Source: Candidatus Enterousia merdequi (GTDB lineage: Bacteria; Pseudomonadota; Alphaproteobacteria; Rs-D84). From it: 7,666 nt of DNA. The position numbers and the translations under genes were made by a program. Location: positions 1-7,666 of the forward strand of contig JAGHTM010000130.1 in NCBI GenBank assembly GCA_018065345.1, in the 5' to 3' direction. Each line of letters opens with the position of its first letter. Within the stretch, counting starts at the first letter, position 1. The notes under the pieces were generated by a model that did no database searches, had not been told where the DNA came from, and saw nothing but the letters and a program-made list of their open reading frames with translations. Below are positions 1 to 5,802 of the stretch, one piece after another.

Positions 1-26
1 TTGTTTGCTAAAAAGGAAGGGAGATT

Positions 27-602
27 ATGAAACGTATATTTTTAATATCATTACTTGGTGTGTTTGTTGCTGTATCCGCAATGGGTGCGCCAGGAAAAAC
101 ACCAATGCCAGGACACCCATGTCCTGTTCCATCATATTATGGACCTGGATATTATACCGAGGGTTGTGATGTGCCAGCAGAAATATGTTTACAAGGACAT
201 TATTGCCCGAATGCTGGATGGGCGACGAGTACTGTACAGAATTTAAAATCTTGTCCATCAAATTATGATAACACTGCAGAGGGTTTAACCAGTATAGAAG
301 AATGTTGTTTGAATGGGTATGATGAAAATACTGGTTTATGTATTGAATCAACACCATCTGCACCACGTAGAGTGGCAATCGCACCAAGTGCAACAAATGC
401 AGATTGTGATAGTGAAACATTAGAAACAAACAGTGGTTCAACAACATTGACTGCACAATGGACAGCAAATACGATAACATTAAATTGGTATAATGGTGAT
501 ACACAATATTCCACAAATACATGTACTTATGATTCTGGAATAACATTACCGTCACAACCAACAAAAACAGGATATAATTTTGCCGGCTGGCGTGTCCGTT
601 AA
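27..602 (+). CDS. Secreted Cys-rich protein with an InlB-type repeat
   Basis: The 191-residue product starts at an ATG with a purine-rich ribosome binding site (aaggaaggga) just upstream. It has a clear signal peptide: a KR n-region, a hydrophobic core at about 4-18 and a likely cleavage after SAMGA, so it is exported. The mature N-terminal half (about 30-106) is rich in cysteine (C32, C47, C54, C60, C76, C93, C94, C105). Its spacing, with GHYC and a terminal CC, recalls GCC2/GCC3 (ephrin-receptor-like) Cys-rich modules. The C-terminal part (about 148-190) matches the InlB B-repeat/Listeria-Bacteroides repeat pattern: ITLNWYNG, a conserved turn, then KTGYNFAGWRV. The protein stops directly after this single repeat and a terminator follows, so the short form appears to be the real end. 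Its function is unknown; a surface or adhesion role is inferred from the domains only. The promoter lies outside the window. Confidence 0.8.
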   Translation: MKRIFLISLLGVFVAVSAMGAPGKTPMPGHPCPVPSYYGPGYYTEGCDVPAEICLQGHYCPNAGWATSTVQNLKSCPSNYDNTAEGLTSIEECCLNGYDENTGLCIESTPSAPRRVAIAPSATNADCDSETLETNSGSTTLTAQWTANTITLNWYNGDTQYSTNTCTYDSGITLPSQPTKTGYNFAGWRVR

Positions 603-605
603 AAT

Positions 606-640
606 AAAAACACCGTCCAAATGGATGGGGTTTCTTTATA
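606..640 (+). terminator. Intrinsic terminator after the Cys-rich protein gene
   Basis: A hairpin with core pairing 613-618/623-628 (ccgtcc with ggatgg, one G-U pair) is followed by tttcttt. It lies a few bases after the stop codon at 602. An A-rich run on the left means it could also work on the minus strand. It replaces the caccac/gtggtg hairpin found at the equivalent place in the two repeat units to its right. Confidence 0.6.
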
Positions 641-818
641 AATATTGTGGCGCGCCCAGAATTTCCTTGATATACAATAATAAAAATCAAAAAAACTCTA
701 ATAAACCATATCCGTTTTTATGATTTTTCTAATTGTCTATCTTCGTATTCGCCATGCGCTTTGCTCTGGCGTATCCTTCTGGGCGACTTTAATTAAAAAA
801 ACACCACACAAGGTGGTG
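631..818. repeat. Tandem repeat unit 1 (188 bp) with a tRNA-Arg 3' tail
   Basis: This non-coding unit recurs at 819-1007 with only three substitutions and a one-base indel, about 98% identity by eye. It begins tttctttataaatattg, then carries tggcgcgcccagaa (648-661), identical to the last 14 bases of the tRNA-Arg gene at 1026-1102 read on the plus strand. About 110 bp of AT-rich DNA follow, then a GC-richer stem-loop (cgcca at 751-755 pairing with tggcg at 768-772 or nearby), then atccttctgggcg (about 773-785), and it ends in a terminator hairpin (802-818). I see no open reading frame with a plausible start. Positions 603-1025 hold only this array and its terminators, and no gene. Confidence 0.85.
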
Positions 819-826
819 TTTCTTTA
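802..826 (-). terminator. Terminator hairpin inside repeat unit 1
   Basis: The pairing is caccac (802-807) with gtggtg (813-818), flanked by an A-run on the left and gtttcttt on the right. On the minus strand the tail is a run of T, so the better direction is leftward, away from the tRNA. It is a copy of the hairpin that follows the tRNA at 991-1007. Confidence 0.6.
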
Positions 827-1007
827 TAAATATTGTGGCGCGCCCAGAATTTCCTTGATATTCAATAATAAAAATCAAAAAAACTCTAATTAACCATATC
901 CGTTTTTATGATTTTTCTAATTGTCTATCTTCGTATTCGCCATGCGCTTTGCTCTGGCGTATCCTTCTGGACGACTTTAATTAAAAAAAACACCACACAA
1001 GGTGGTG
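819..1007. repeat. Tandem repeat unit 2 (189 bp) with a tRNA-Arg 3' tail
   Basis: This is the second copy of the unit at 631-818. Differences seen: gatattc instead of gatatac, ctaatta instead of ctaataa, ctggacgac instead of ctgggcgac, and one more A before caccac. The tRNA-tail copy is at 836-849. The repeat register continues into a partial third copy (1008-1039), where ttttttataaatatcg is followed by the authentic tRNA 3' end. The array therefore reads as unit, unit, tRNA, with a period of 188-190 bp. Such high identity in non-coding DNA points to a recent duplication. Confidence 0.85.
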
Positions 1008-1017
1008 CTTTTTTTAT
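983..1017 (-). terminator. Intrinsic terminator of tRNA-Arg
   Basis: The hairpin pairs caccac (991-996) with gtggtg (1002-1007). On the minus strand it is followed by eight T residues, and it lies 18 bases downstream of the tRNA CCA end. A C plus seven T residues on the plus-strand side could make it bidirectional. Confidence 0.75.
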
Positions 1018-1025
1018 AAATATCG

Positions 1026-1102
1026 TGGCGCGCCCAGAAGGATTCGAACCCTCAACCTTCTGATCCGTAGTCAGATGCTCTATCCAATTGAGCCATGGGC
1101 GC
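1026..1102 (-). tRNA. tRNA-Arg (anticodon ACG), CCA encoded
   Basis: On the minus strand the 77-base gene folds as a full cloverleaf. The acceptor stem is GCGCCCA with TGGGCGC, followed by discriminator G and an encoded CCA (1026-1028). The D-arm contains GCTCAATTGGATAGAGC. The anticodon stem is TCTGA/TCAGA with loop CTACGGA, giving anticodon ACG. The T-arm has the GGTTCGAATCC signature. ACG (A34 normally edited to inosine) reads CGU, CGC and CGA, and CGT is the common Arg codon in the genes of this window. The last 14 bases of the gene are duplicated twice downstream in the tandem array. The gene follows tdk on the same strand, with 51 bp between them. Confidence 0.97.
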
Positions 1103-1153
1103 AATGCTGTATATTCTATACCCTTTTATTGCAATTGCAAGAAAAAATATAAA

Positions 1154-1807
1154 TTATTTTGTTTTTTGTATTCTTTGATTGCGCATATACTGTAATAAAT
1201 TAAAAGATTTTTGATTATAATATATGCTGTTGAAATGTTCGCGACATACAGATTTATATTGGTCTGCGCCAACAGATACTTGAGTTCCACCACGAACAAC
1301 ATCGCCATTGCCATCAAATCTTAAATGATGAGATGCAGAATTCACACAACCTGGCATTTCACATACTGTTTCGATTTCGTGTTTTTCAGCGTTCATAGCA
1401 AAAAGACGTTGTGCAGCAGGGAACATATCGCCATTACTATCAACAACCAAACCATAACAGAATATTGTGATTTTGCTGTTGTCTGCGATTTGAAATAATT
1501 TATCTATGTCTTTTGGAGTAAAAAATTGGACTTCGTCAATCAATATAAATTGTGTCCCGCGTTTTGGTGTATAATTATCTAAATTAGGTAAAGCGAGGGC
1601 AGGTGTTCTGAGCCCGATTCTGGATACTATTTCATTTTGTGAATCACGATTATCTGTTGCAGGTTTTAATACTTCGTATTTATTTCCTGTGCGGTTCAAA
1701 TTATAAGCGTTTATACAAAGTGAAGCCGATTTAGAAGATGCCATAACGCCATGATAAAAGTGAATCTTTGCCATTTTAAAATATCCTTTCTTTATTCTTT
1801 CCGACAT
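1154..1807 (-). CDS. tdk: Thymidine kinase (type II, TK1-like)
   Basis: This enzyme phosphorylates thymidine to dTMP with ATP in the cytosolic pyrimidine salvage pathway. Numbering from the Met at 1774, the P-loop lies in MAKIHFYHGVMASSKSA, a GxMxSSKS variant of the usual GxMxAGKS. Walker B with the catalytic acid is FILIDEVQFF. A YGLVVDSNGDMFP segment matches the YGLxTDFRGxxFP signature. Zinc ligands are a C-x4-C pair (CEMPGC) and a C-x2-H pair (CREH) after the substrate lasso. Two starts are plausible. The ATG at 1807 has a perfect GGAGG (1814-1818) six bases upstream and gives 217 residues. The ATG at 1774 has AAAGGA nine bases upstream, gives 206 residues, and begins exactly where the family normally begins. 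The ATG at 1855 would lie inside the promoter and is unlikely. Transcription may continue into tRNA-Arg, since no terminator is visible between them. Confidence 0.93.
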   Translation of the reverse strand: MSERIKKGYFKMAKIHFYHGVMASSKSASLCINAYNLNRTGNKYEVLKPATDNRDSQNEIVSRIGLRTPALALPNLDNYTPKRGTQFILIDEVQFFTPKDIDKLFQIADNSKITIFCYGLVVDSNGDMFPAAQRLFAMNAEKHEIETVCEMPGCVNSASHHLRFDGNGDVVRGGTQVSVGADQYKSVCREHFNSIYYNQKSFNLLQYMRNQRIQKTK

Positions 1808-1823
1808 CTCTAACCTCCGACAC

Positions 1824-1855
1824 ACATATAAGCAAATTTTTATATGTTTGGTCAA
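1824..1855 (-). promoter_or_regulatory. Candidate tdk promoter with a 24-bp palindrome
   Basis: On the minus strand TTGACC (1850-1855) is a good -35 box. The -10 is weak: TTATAT (1826-1831, spacer 18) or TATATG (1825-1830, spacer 19). The spacer and -10 are covered by a perfect inverted repeat, acatataa (1824-1831) and ttatatgt (1840-1847), separated by eight bases. That position is typical for a repressor operator, but no regulator can be named from this window. Confidence 0.45.
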
Positions 1856-1883
1856 GATAAGATTTTCTTTTTATTCCCAAAAA

Positions 1884-1892
1884 TGGTATAAT
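1884..1892 (+). promoter_or_regulatory. Extended -10 promoter of the M23 peptidase gene, probably leaderless
   Basis: TGG followed by a perfect TATAAT (1887-1892) forms an extended -10. The -35 region near 1864-1869 is T-rich but weak, as is common for extended -10 promoters. The ATG at 1900 lies seven bases after the -10, exactly where transcription should start. No Shine-Dalgarno sequence is present. Confidence 0.6.
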
Positions 1893-1899
1893 ATTTTGG

Positions 1900-2700
1900 A
1901 TGAAAGTAATAAATAGCATTTTTTTATTCGGCATTTTTTGTGTGTTGCCTTCGTTTGCAGACAGTTTTTTAACTGCGCAATCATTTCCAAAGACTTTTGA
2001 TGATTTATCTTTTGCTGCAAAGATGGAATTAAAATCTGATGATTATGAATTATATAGACCAGAATATGATAATGAGGGTTTTTGTATTAAAAATTGTGCT
2101 TATCGTGGATTAAATATTAAACAAGAACAAGAGAAAAGCGATAATGATACAAAAAATGCAATCGAAAAATCTTTGAAATATCAACAAGAACAAAAGTCAG
2201 AAAACATAAAAACTCAAAACAATTTATCTGTGAATACACAAAATATATTAAGTGCTGTGAATTGTGAAAATCGTAATACAAGTATCCCGGTAAATCAGAA
2301 ATCTCCATTTGGTGAACCTTTGGTTGGAAGACCTTATATTACTTCTCCTTATGGTGAACGCGTTTTACAAGGAAAACGTTCTTTTCATGATGGTATAGAT
2401 TACAGGGCTGTGTCTGGAACAACTGTTTATACCCCCGCAGATGGGCGTGTTGTTAACGTATGGACAGATTCAACATGTGGAAATGGAGTAAAAATACAAC
2501 ATGAAGATAATACGAATACTATTTATTGTCATTTAACAAAATCGTTAGTGTCAAAAAATCAAAATGTCAAAGCAGGGTGTCCAATCGCTCAAACTGGTAA
2601 TACGGGACATTCTACTGGTCCACATTTGCATTATGCTATACGTGATTCTGAAAATAACAAAATAGATGCATCTCGTTATACTGGTCGTGGAACAAATTAA
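1900..2700 (+). CDS. Secreted M23 family metallopeptidase (LytM/lysostaphin-like)
   Basis: The 266-residue product has a signal peptide (hydrophobic core about 6-18, likely cleavage near SFA-DS), then a poorly conserved region. A polar Gln/Glu/Lys-rich linker at about 72-110 could be helical or coiled. The M23 domain fills about 139-260. All catalytic positions are visible: the zinc ligands H163 and D167 in HDGID, H244 in the HLH motif (242-244), and the general-base pair H211 (YCHL) and H242. GxPLHYA-type and TGNTGHSTGPHLH motifs are intact, so it should be an active zinc endopeptidase cutting peptidoglycan cross-bridges or stems in the periplasm. Residues C62, C66, C122, C193, C210 and C227 suggest disulfides. 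The ATG is chosen because later Met codons would remove the signal peptide. The stop overlaps the stop of the convergent Smr gene. Confidence 0.9.
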   Translation: MKVINSIFLFGIFCVLPSFADSFLTAQSFPKTFDDLSFAAKMELKSDDYELYRPEYDNEGFCIKNCAYRGLNIKQEQEKSDNDTKNAIEKSLKYQQEQKSENIKTQNNLSVNTQNILSAVNCENRNTSIPVNQKSPFGEPLVGRPYITSPYGERVLQGKRSFHDGIDYRAVSGTTVYTPADGRVVNVWTDSTCGNGVKIQHEDNTNTIYCHLTKSLVSKNQNVKAGCPIAQTGNTGHSTGPHLHYAIRDSENNKIDASRYTGRGTN

Positions 2701-3068
2701 TATTTGTTTTTGCGAAACCTTACAAAAAAACTTCCGTTATTTATCGGCTTGAAAGAAATTATATAGGGACTTAAAACACTTTCTGTTGCCCATTGTTGAA
2801 ATTTGGTTTTCAATATACCGCTTGCACCAGTAATAACATTTGCAGTACGAGTTTTAGAGGTGGCAACTTGTTCCAGCATTGCCCACGCTTCTTCTTCGGT
2901 GTGGTTGTGAAAATCTATTGTTGTGTGTTCCGGTGCAGGTTCGCTTTCTTTTGGAATCCTTGTTGATAAATGCAGTTCCAAACGAACAGATTTTTTTGCC
3001 GAATTATTATCCGGAATAAAATCTGAACCAATCATATTTGCAATATCTTTATCGTTTAATTGCTTCAT
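2697..3068 (-). CDS. Small Smr-domain protein
   Basis: The product has 123 residues from the ATG at 3068, four bases after the alaS stop, which suggests translational coupling in an alaS operon. A TTG at 3092 overlapping alaS would add eight residues and is less likely. Residues 1-48 are polar and probably partly disordered. Residues 50-120 match the stand-alone alphaproteobacterial Smr (MutS2 C-terminal) domain. IDFHNHTEEEAWAML (51-65) corresponds to the LDLHG-x-T-x-x-EA motif, VITGASGILK (78-87) to the H/TGKG-x-LR motif, and an LSPYIISFKPINNGSFFVRFRK end follows. The conserved His of the LDLHG motif is kept, but its Gly and the GKG lysine are changed. Smr domains bind and often nick nucleic acids; whether this degenerate one is a nuclease is uncertain. 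No terminator follows, because the gene runs directly into the antisense M23 gene. Confidence 0.8.
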   Translation of the reverse strand: MKQLNDKDIANMIGSDFIPDNNSAKKSVRLELHLSTRIPKESEPAPEHTTIDFHNHTEEEAWAMLEQVATSKTRTANVITGASGILKTKFQQWATESVLSPYIISFKPINNGSFFVRFRKNKY

Positions 3069-3072
3069 AACA

Positions 3073-5151
3073 TTATTCTGCCAATGTTCCAACAGACATT
3101 GTTATACGACGTATTCCAGAACTGATAGATTTTTCTTTGTTGATACGTGCTTTGATAATTTCGCCTGTGTGATAAATATGTGTTCCGCCACATAATTCAC
3201 AAGAAATATTCCCAGCAGTAATAACGCGAACTTGGTCACCATATTTTTCGCCAAACAATGCCATAGCACCACGTTTCTTTGCGGATTCAATATCCATTTC
3301 TTCGTGTGTGACAGGTAAATCTTCAGCAATCCATTTGTTAACTAAATCTTCAACTGCTTGTTTTTCTTCGGCTGTCATTGCACGACCAAAAGAAAAGTCA
3401 AAACGAACAGAATCAGGTGCAACTTTTGAACCACGTTGTTCTACATCTTCGTTTAATACTTGACGCAAGGCTGCTTGTAATAAATGTGTTGCAGTATGCG
3501 CGCGTGCAGTTTGTTGACGGATAGTTTGATTTATTTCTGGCATAACTTCATCGCCAACATTTATTGTTGATGTCAATATACCTTTGTGAATAACAACATT
3601 TCCAACACGATTTGTTTCAGAAACATTCATAACAACTTTGTCGTTTATTTTGAAAACACCACTATCTCCAACTTGGCCACCTTGGGTTCCATAGAAAGGA
3701 GTATGATCAAGTGCTATTTCTACTTCGTCATTTTCATTTGCTGATTTCACAAATTCTTCACCATGAAGTATTGAAAGAACTTTCGCAGGATTTGATGTTT
3801 TTGTTTCGTATTTTTCAATATCAACAGTGTTTGGTAATTCTGTTTGAGATTCCCAAAAAACACGTGTTCCACGAGTGTCTGCACGAGAACGGTCTTTTTG
3901 TTCTTTCATACATTTTTCAAAAGATTCAACATCAACACTTATGTTTTTATCACGTAAAATCATTTGTGTTAAATCAAGCGGAAAGCCATAAGTATCAAAT
4001 AATTTGAAAGCAATATTTCCAGGTAAAACATTATTGTTTATCTTTGGTAATTCTGTTTCTAGTAATTTCATACCATTTTGCAACATATCTGCGAAAGAGT
4101 TTTCTTCGTTTTTAATAATTTCTACAACGTGTGCTTCTTCTTTCTTTAATTCTGGATATGTATCGCCCATTTCTTTGACCAAAGCAGGGTATAATGCAGA
4201 AAGCAACGCACCTTTGTGTCCCAATATTTGACCATGACGCATAGCACGGCGCAATATTCTGCGAATTACATATCCACGATCAGCATTACTTGGGATAACG
4301 CCATCTGCAATAGCAAATCCAACAGAACGTAAATGGTCAGTGATAATTTTGAAACTGGATTTGTTTTCTGGTGTTTCTTTGACGCCTGTCAAATCAGATA
4401 CAGCATTTTTCAAGTTCACAAATAAATCTGTATCATAATTATCAAGTTTGTTTTGCATAATAGAAGCAAATCTTTCAAGCCCAGCACCAGTATCAACATT
4501 TTTCTTTGGTAATGGGTTTAATACACCATTTGCATCACGATCATATTGCATAAATACATCGTTCCAGATTTCTACAAAACGACCACCATCTTCGTTTGGA
4601 CTTCCAGGTAAGCCACCAGGAACATCTGGACCAAAATCATAATGCATTTCTGAACATGGACCACAAGGACCTGTTTCACCAGCAGACCACCAGTTATCTT
4701 TATCAAGACGGATAGCGTCTTTGCCAGTAAGTTTTTTCCAAATTTCAGTTGCTTCGTCATCGCTTACGTGTGTTGTGACAACAATTCTATCTGGGTCAAG
4801 ACCGAAAACTTTGGTCAATAATTCCCAAGACATTTCAATAGCACCTTCTTTGAAATAATCACCAAAAGACCAATTTCCCATCATTTCAAAGAAAGTATGA
4901 TGACGACCATCAAAGCCAACATCTTCCAAATCGTTGTGTTTTCCACCAGCGCGAATACATTTTTGGACATCTGCTACACGTGGAGCAAAAGCAGGTTCAA
5001 CACCTTGTAAAATGCCTTTCCATGGAACCATACCAGCAACTGTGAATAATACAGTTGGGTCGTTAGGTATCAATGAAGCAGATGGAACGATTTTATGTCC
5101 ATGTTTTTCAAAGTAATCTAAAAATAATTTTCGTATTTCGTTATATGTCAT
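3073..5151 (-). CDS. alaS: Alanyl-tRNA synthetase lacking the C-Ala domain
   Basis: This enzyme ligates alanine to tRNA-Ala and clears mischarged Ser- and Gly-tRNA-Ala. The class II catalytic core is complete: FTVAGM near 36-41, CIRAGGKHNDLEDVG (65-79), motif 2 in RHHTFFEMMGNWSFGDYF (83-100), TGPCGPCSE (160-168), EIWN-VFMQ (about 194-202), DTGAGLER (220-227) and motif 3 GYVIRRILRRAMRHG (293-307). The editing domain is present with its zinc site: YGTQGGQVGDSG (487-498), HTATH (552-556) and C654 to H658 in CGGTH. The protein ends at residue 692, just after GIRRITMSVG, where the usual 860-880-residue enzyme continues into a coiled linker and the C-Ala domain. The stop is followed four bases later by the Smr start, so this is a compact operon end and not an obvious frameshift. 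The start has AAGGA about ten bases upstream. Confidence 0.95.
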   Translation of the reverse strand: MTYNEIRKLFLDYFEKHGHKIVPSASLIPNDPTVLFTVAGMVPWKGILQGVEPAFAPRVADVQKCIRAGGKHNDLEDVGFDGRHHTFFEMMGNWSFGDYFKEGAIEMSWELLTKVFGLDPDRIVVTTHVSDDEATEIWKKLTGKDAIRLDKDNWWSAGETGPCGPCSEMHYDFGPDVPGGLPGSPNEDGGRFVEIWNDVFMQYDRDANGVLNPLPKKNVDTGAGLERFASIMQNKLDNYDTDLFVNLKNAVSDLTGVKETPENKSSFKIITDHLRSVGFAIADGVIPSNADRGYVIRRILRRAMRHGQILGHKGALLSALYPALVKEMGDTYPELKKEEAHVVEIIKNEENSFADMLQNGMKLLETELPKINNNVLPGNIAFKLFDTYGFPLDLTQMILRDKNISVDVESFEKCMKEQKDRSRADTRGTRVFWESQTELPNTVDIEKYETKTSNPAKVLSILHGEEFVKSANENDEVEIALDHTPFYGTQGGQVGDSGVFKINDKVVMNVSETNRVGNVVIHKGILTSTINVGDEVMPEINQTIRQQTARAHTATHLLQAALRQVLNEDVEQRGSKVAPDSVRFDFSFGRAMTAEEKQAVEDLVNKWIAEDLPVTHEEMDIESAKKRGAMALFGEKYGDQVRVITAGNISCELCGGTHIYHTGEIIKARINKEKSISSGIRRITMSVGTLAE

Positions 5152-5176
5152 AGTGTTTATTCCTTATTGTCACTGT

Positions 5177-5205
5177 ATAATAAAATTAAAAGTAATTATA
5201 TTCAA
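5177..5205 (-). promoter_or_regulatory. Promoter of the alaS-smr operon
   Basis: On the minus strand TTGAAT (5200-5205) and TATTAT (5177-5182) are separated by exactly 17 bp, matching the sigma-70 consensus at 4/6 and 5/6. The predicted start is near 5170, about 20 bases before the alaS ATG, leaving room for the AAGGA ribosome site. Confidence 0.6.
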
Positions 5206-5213
5206 TCATAAAA

Positions 5214-5243
5214 TTGCAAAAGGGGTATATTTTATGATATAAT
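5214..5243 (+). promoter_or_regulatory. Divergent promoter of the membrane protein gene
   Basis: TTGCAA (5214-5219) and a perfect TATAAT (5238-5243) have an 18-bp spacer. TGA directly before the -10 makes it an extended -10. Its -35 is only eight bases from the -35 of the divergent alaS promoter, so the two polymerases should compete. Predicted transcription start is about 5250, just upstream of the AGGTGGA ribosome site. Confidence 0.7.
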
Positions 5244-5263
5244 GTAAAAAGTAGGTGGAAGAA

Positions 5264-5752
5264 ATGAATAAAAAACCAGGATTATTATTTGCTGTATGTT
5301 TGTTAGCCTTAGTTATATTGGCTGCGTCTTTTGGTATGAATTTTGGTGGTAATCCGCCAGTGCGTTTGCCACAAGGGGTGAATCCAGCTGATGTTTTATA
5401 TGTGTGTCAAAATACCGATTCTTCTTGGACTCAATTTTCTAATGCTTTGCATATGTTTAGTAAATATGCAACGATTTTATTCTTTTTTGCGTTTTTTATA
5501 TTGTTATTCAGTTGGGGTTGGGCGCTTTATCAAAATCTATTAAAAGATAAATTTAATGAAGACGCATACAAAAATTCTTGGGCTTTAACAAAGTTCTTTT
5601 TCTGGGCCCTTATAATATATACTGTTTTGTTTATGACGCCGAATCATTTTAGCCGTGTTGATGTGCGTGGCGATAACCGTCAATGGGTTCTTTGTGAAAA
5701 TACATCAGCCGGTGCACATGCCGTAAAATCTAAGGCTGTGACTTTGCATTAA
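5264..5752 (+). CDS. Three-helix inner-membrane protein of unknown function
   Basis: The product has 162 residues from the ATG at 5264. AGGTGGA (5253-5259) is the ribosome site, and a GTG at 5255 lies inside it and is rejected. Hydrophobic segments at about 7-24, 68-90 and 108-124 predict three transmembrane helices. The basic MNKKP start implies a cytoplasmic N-terminus, so the loop 27-66 and the tail 126-162 would be periplasmic and the KDKFNEDAYKNS loop (94-105) cytoplasmic. Each periplasmic segment has one Cys in a similar setting (YVCQNT at C48, VLCENT at C144), which suggests a disulfide. Helix 2 is strikingly aromatic (FFFAFFILLFSWGW). I do not recognise the family. The first helix could also be a cleaved signal, leaving two helices. 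Position between alaS and HU gives no functional clue. Confidence 0.8.
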   Translation: MNKKPGLLFAVCLLALVILAASFGMNFGGNPPVRLPQGVNPADVLYVCQNTDSSWTQFSNALHMFSKYATILFFFAFFILLFSWGWALYQNLLKDKFNEDAYKNSWALTKFFFWALIIYTVLFMTPNHFSRVDVRGDNRQWVLCENTSAGAHAVKSKAVTLH

Positions 5753-5802
5753 AATATTTTTTGTCAATAATCAAGGTTTTTTGCGTGATTGAAAGATTTG
5801 GC

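Noticed and set aside
25..690. Long minus-strand open frame of about 220 codons
   Set aside because: It is antisense to the signal-peptide gene at 27-602, lacks a ribosome site, has odd His/Leu/Tyr-rich composition and begins inside the tandem repeat, so it is a shadow frame.
631..1007. CRISPR array
   Set aside because: Units are about 188 bp with near-identical content throughout; there are no short repeats separated by unique spacers.
1129..1140. Perfect palindrome ttgcaattgcaa between tdk and tRNA-Arg
   Set aside because: It may be part of a tRNA promoter, but I find no well-spaced -10 (candidates at 14-15 or 21 bp), and a 12-bp AT-rich palindrome is weak evidence of an operator by itself.
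3069..3092. TTG start of the Smr gene overlapping alaS
   Set aside because: The ATG at 3068, four bases after the alaS stop, is a better start, and the extra residues are only the frame-shifted end of alaS.
2923..3195. Plus-strand open frame across the smr-alaS junction
   Set aside because: It is antisense to two well-supported genes and has no ribosome site; it is a shadow.
5255..5263. GTG start at 5255 for the membrane protein
   Set aside because: It lies inside the AGGTGGA ribosome binding site that serves the ATG at 5264.
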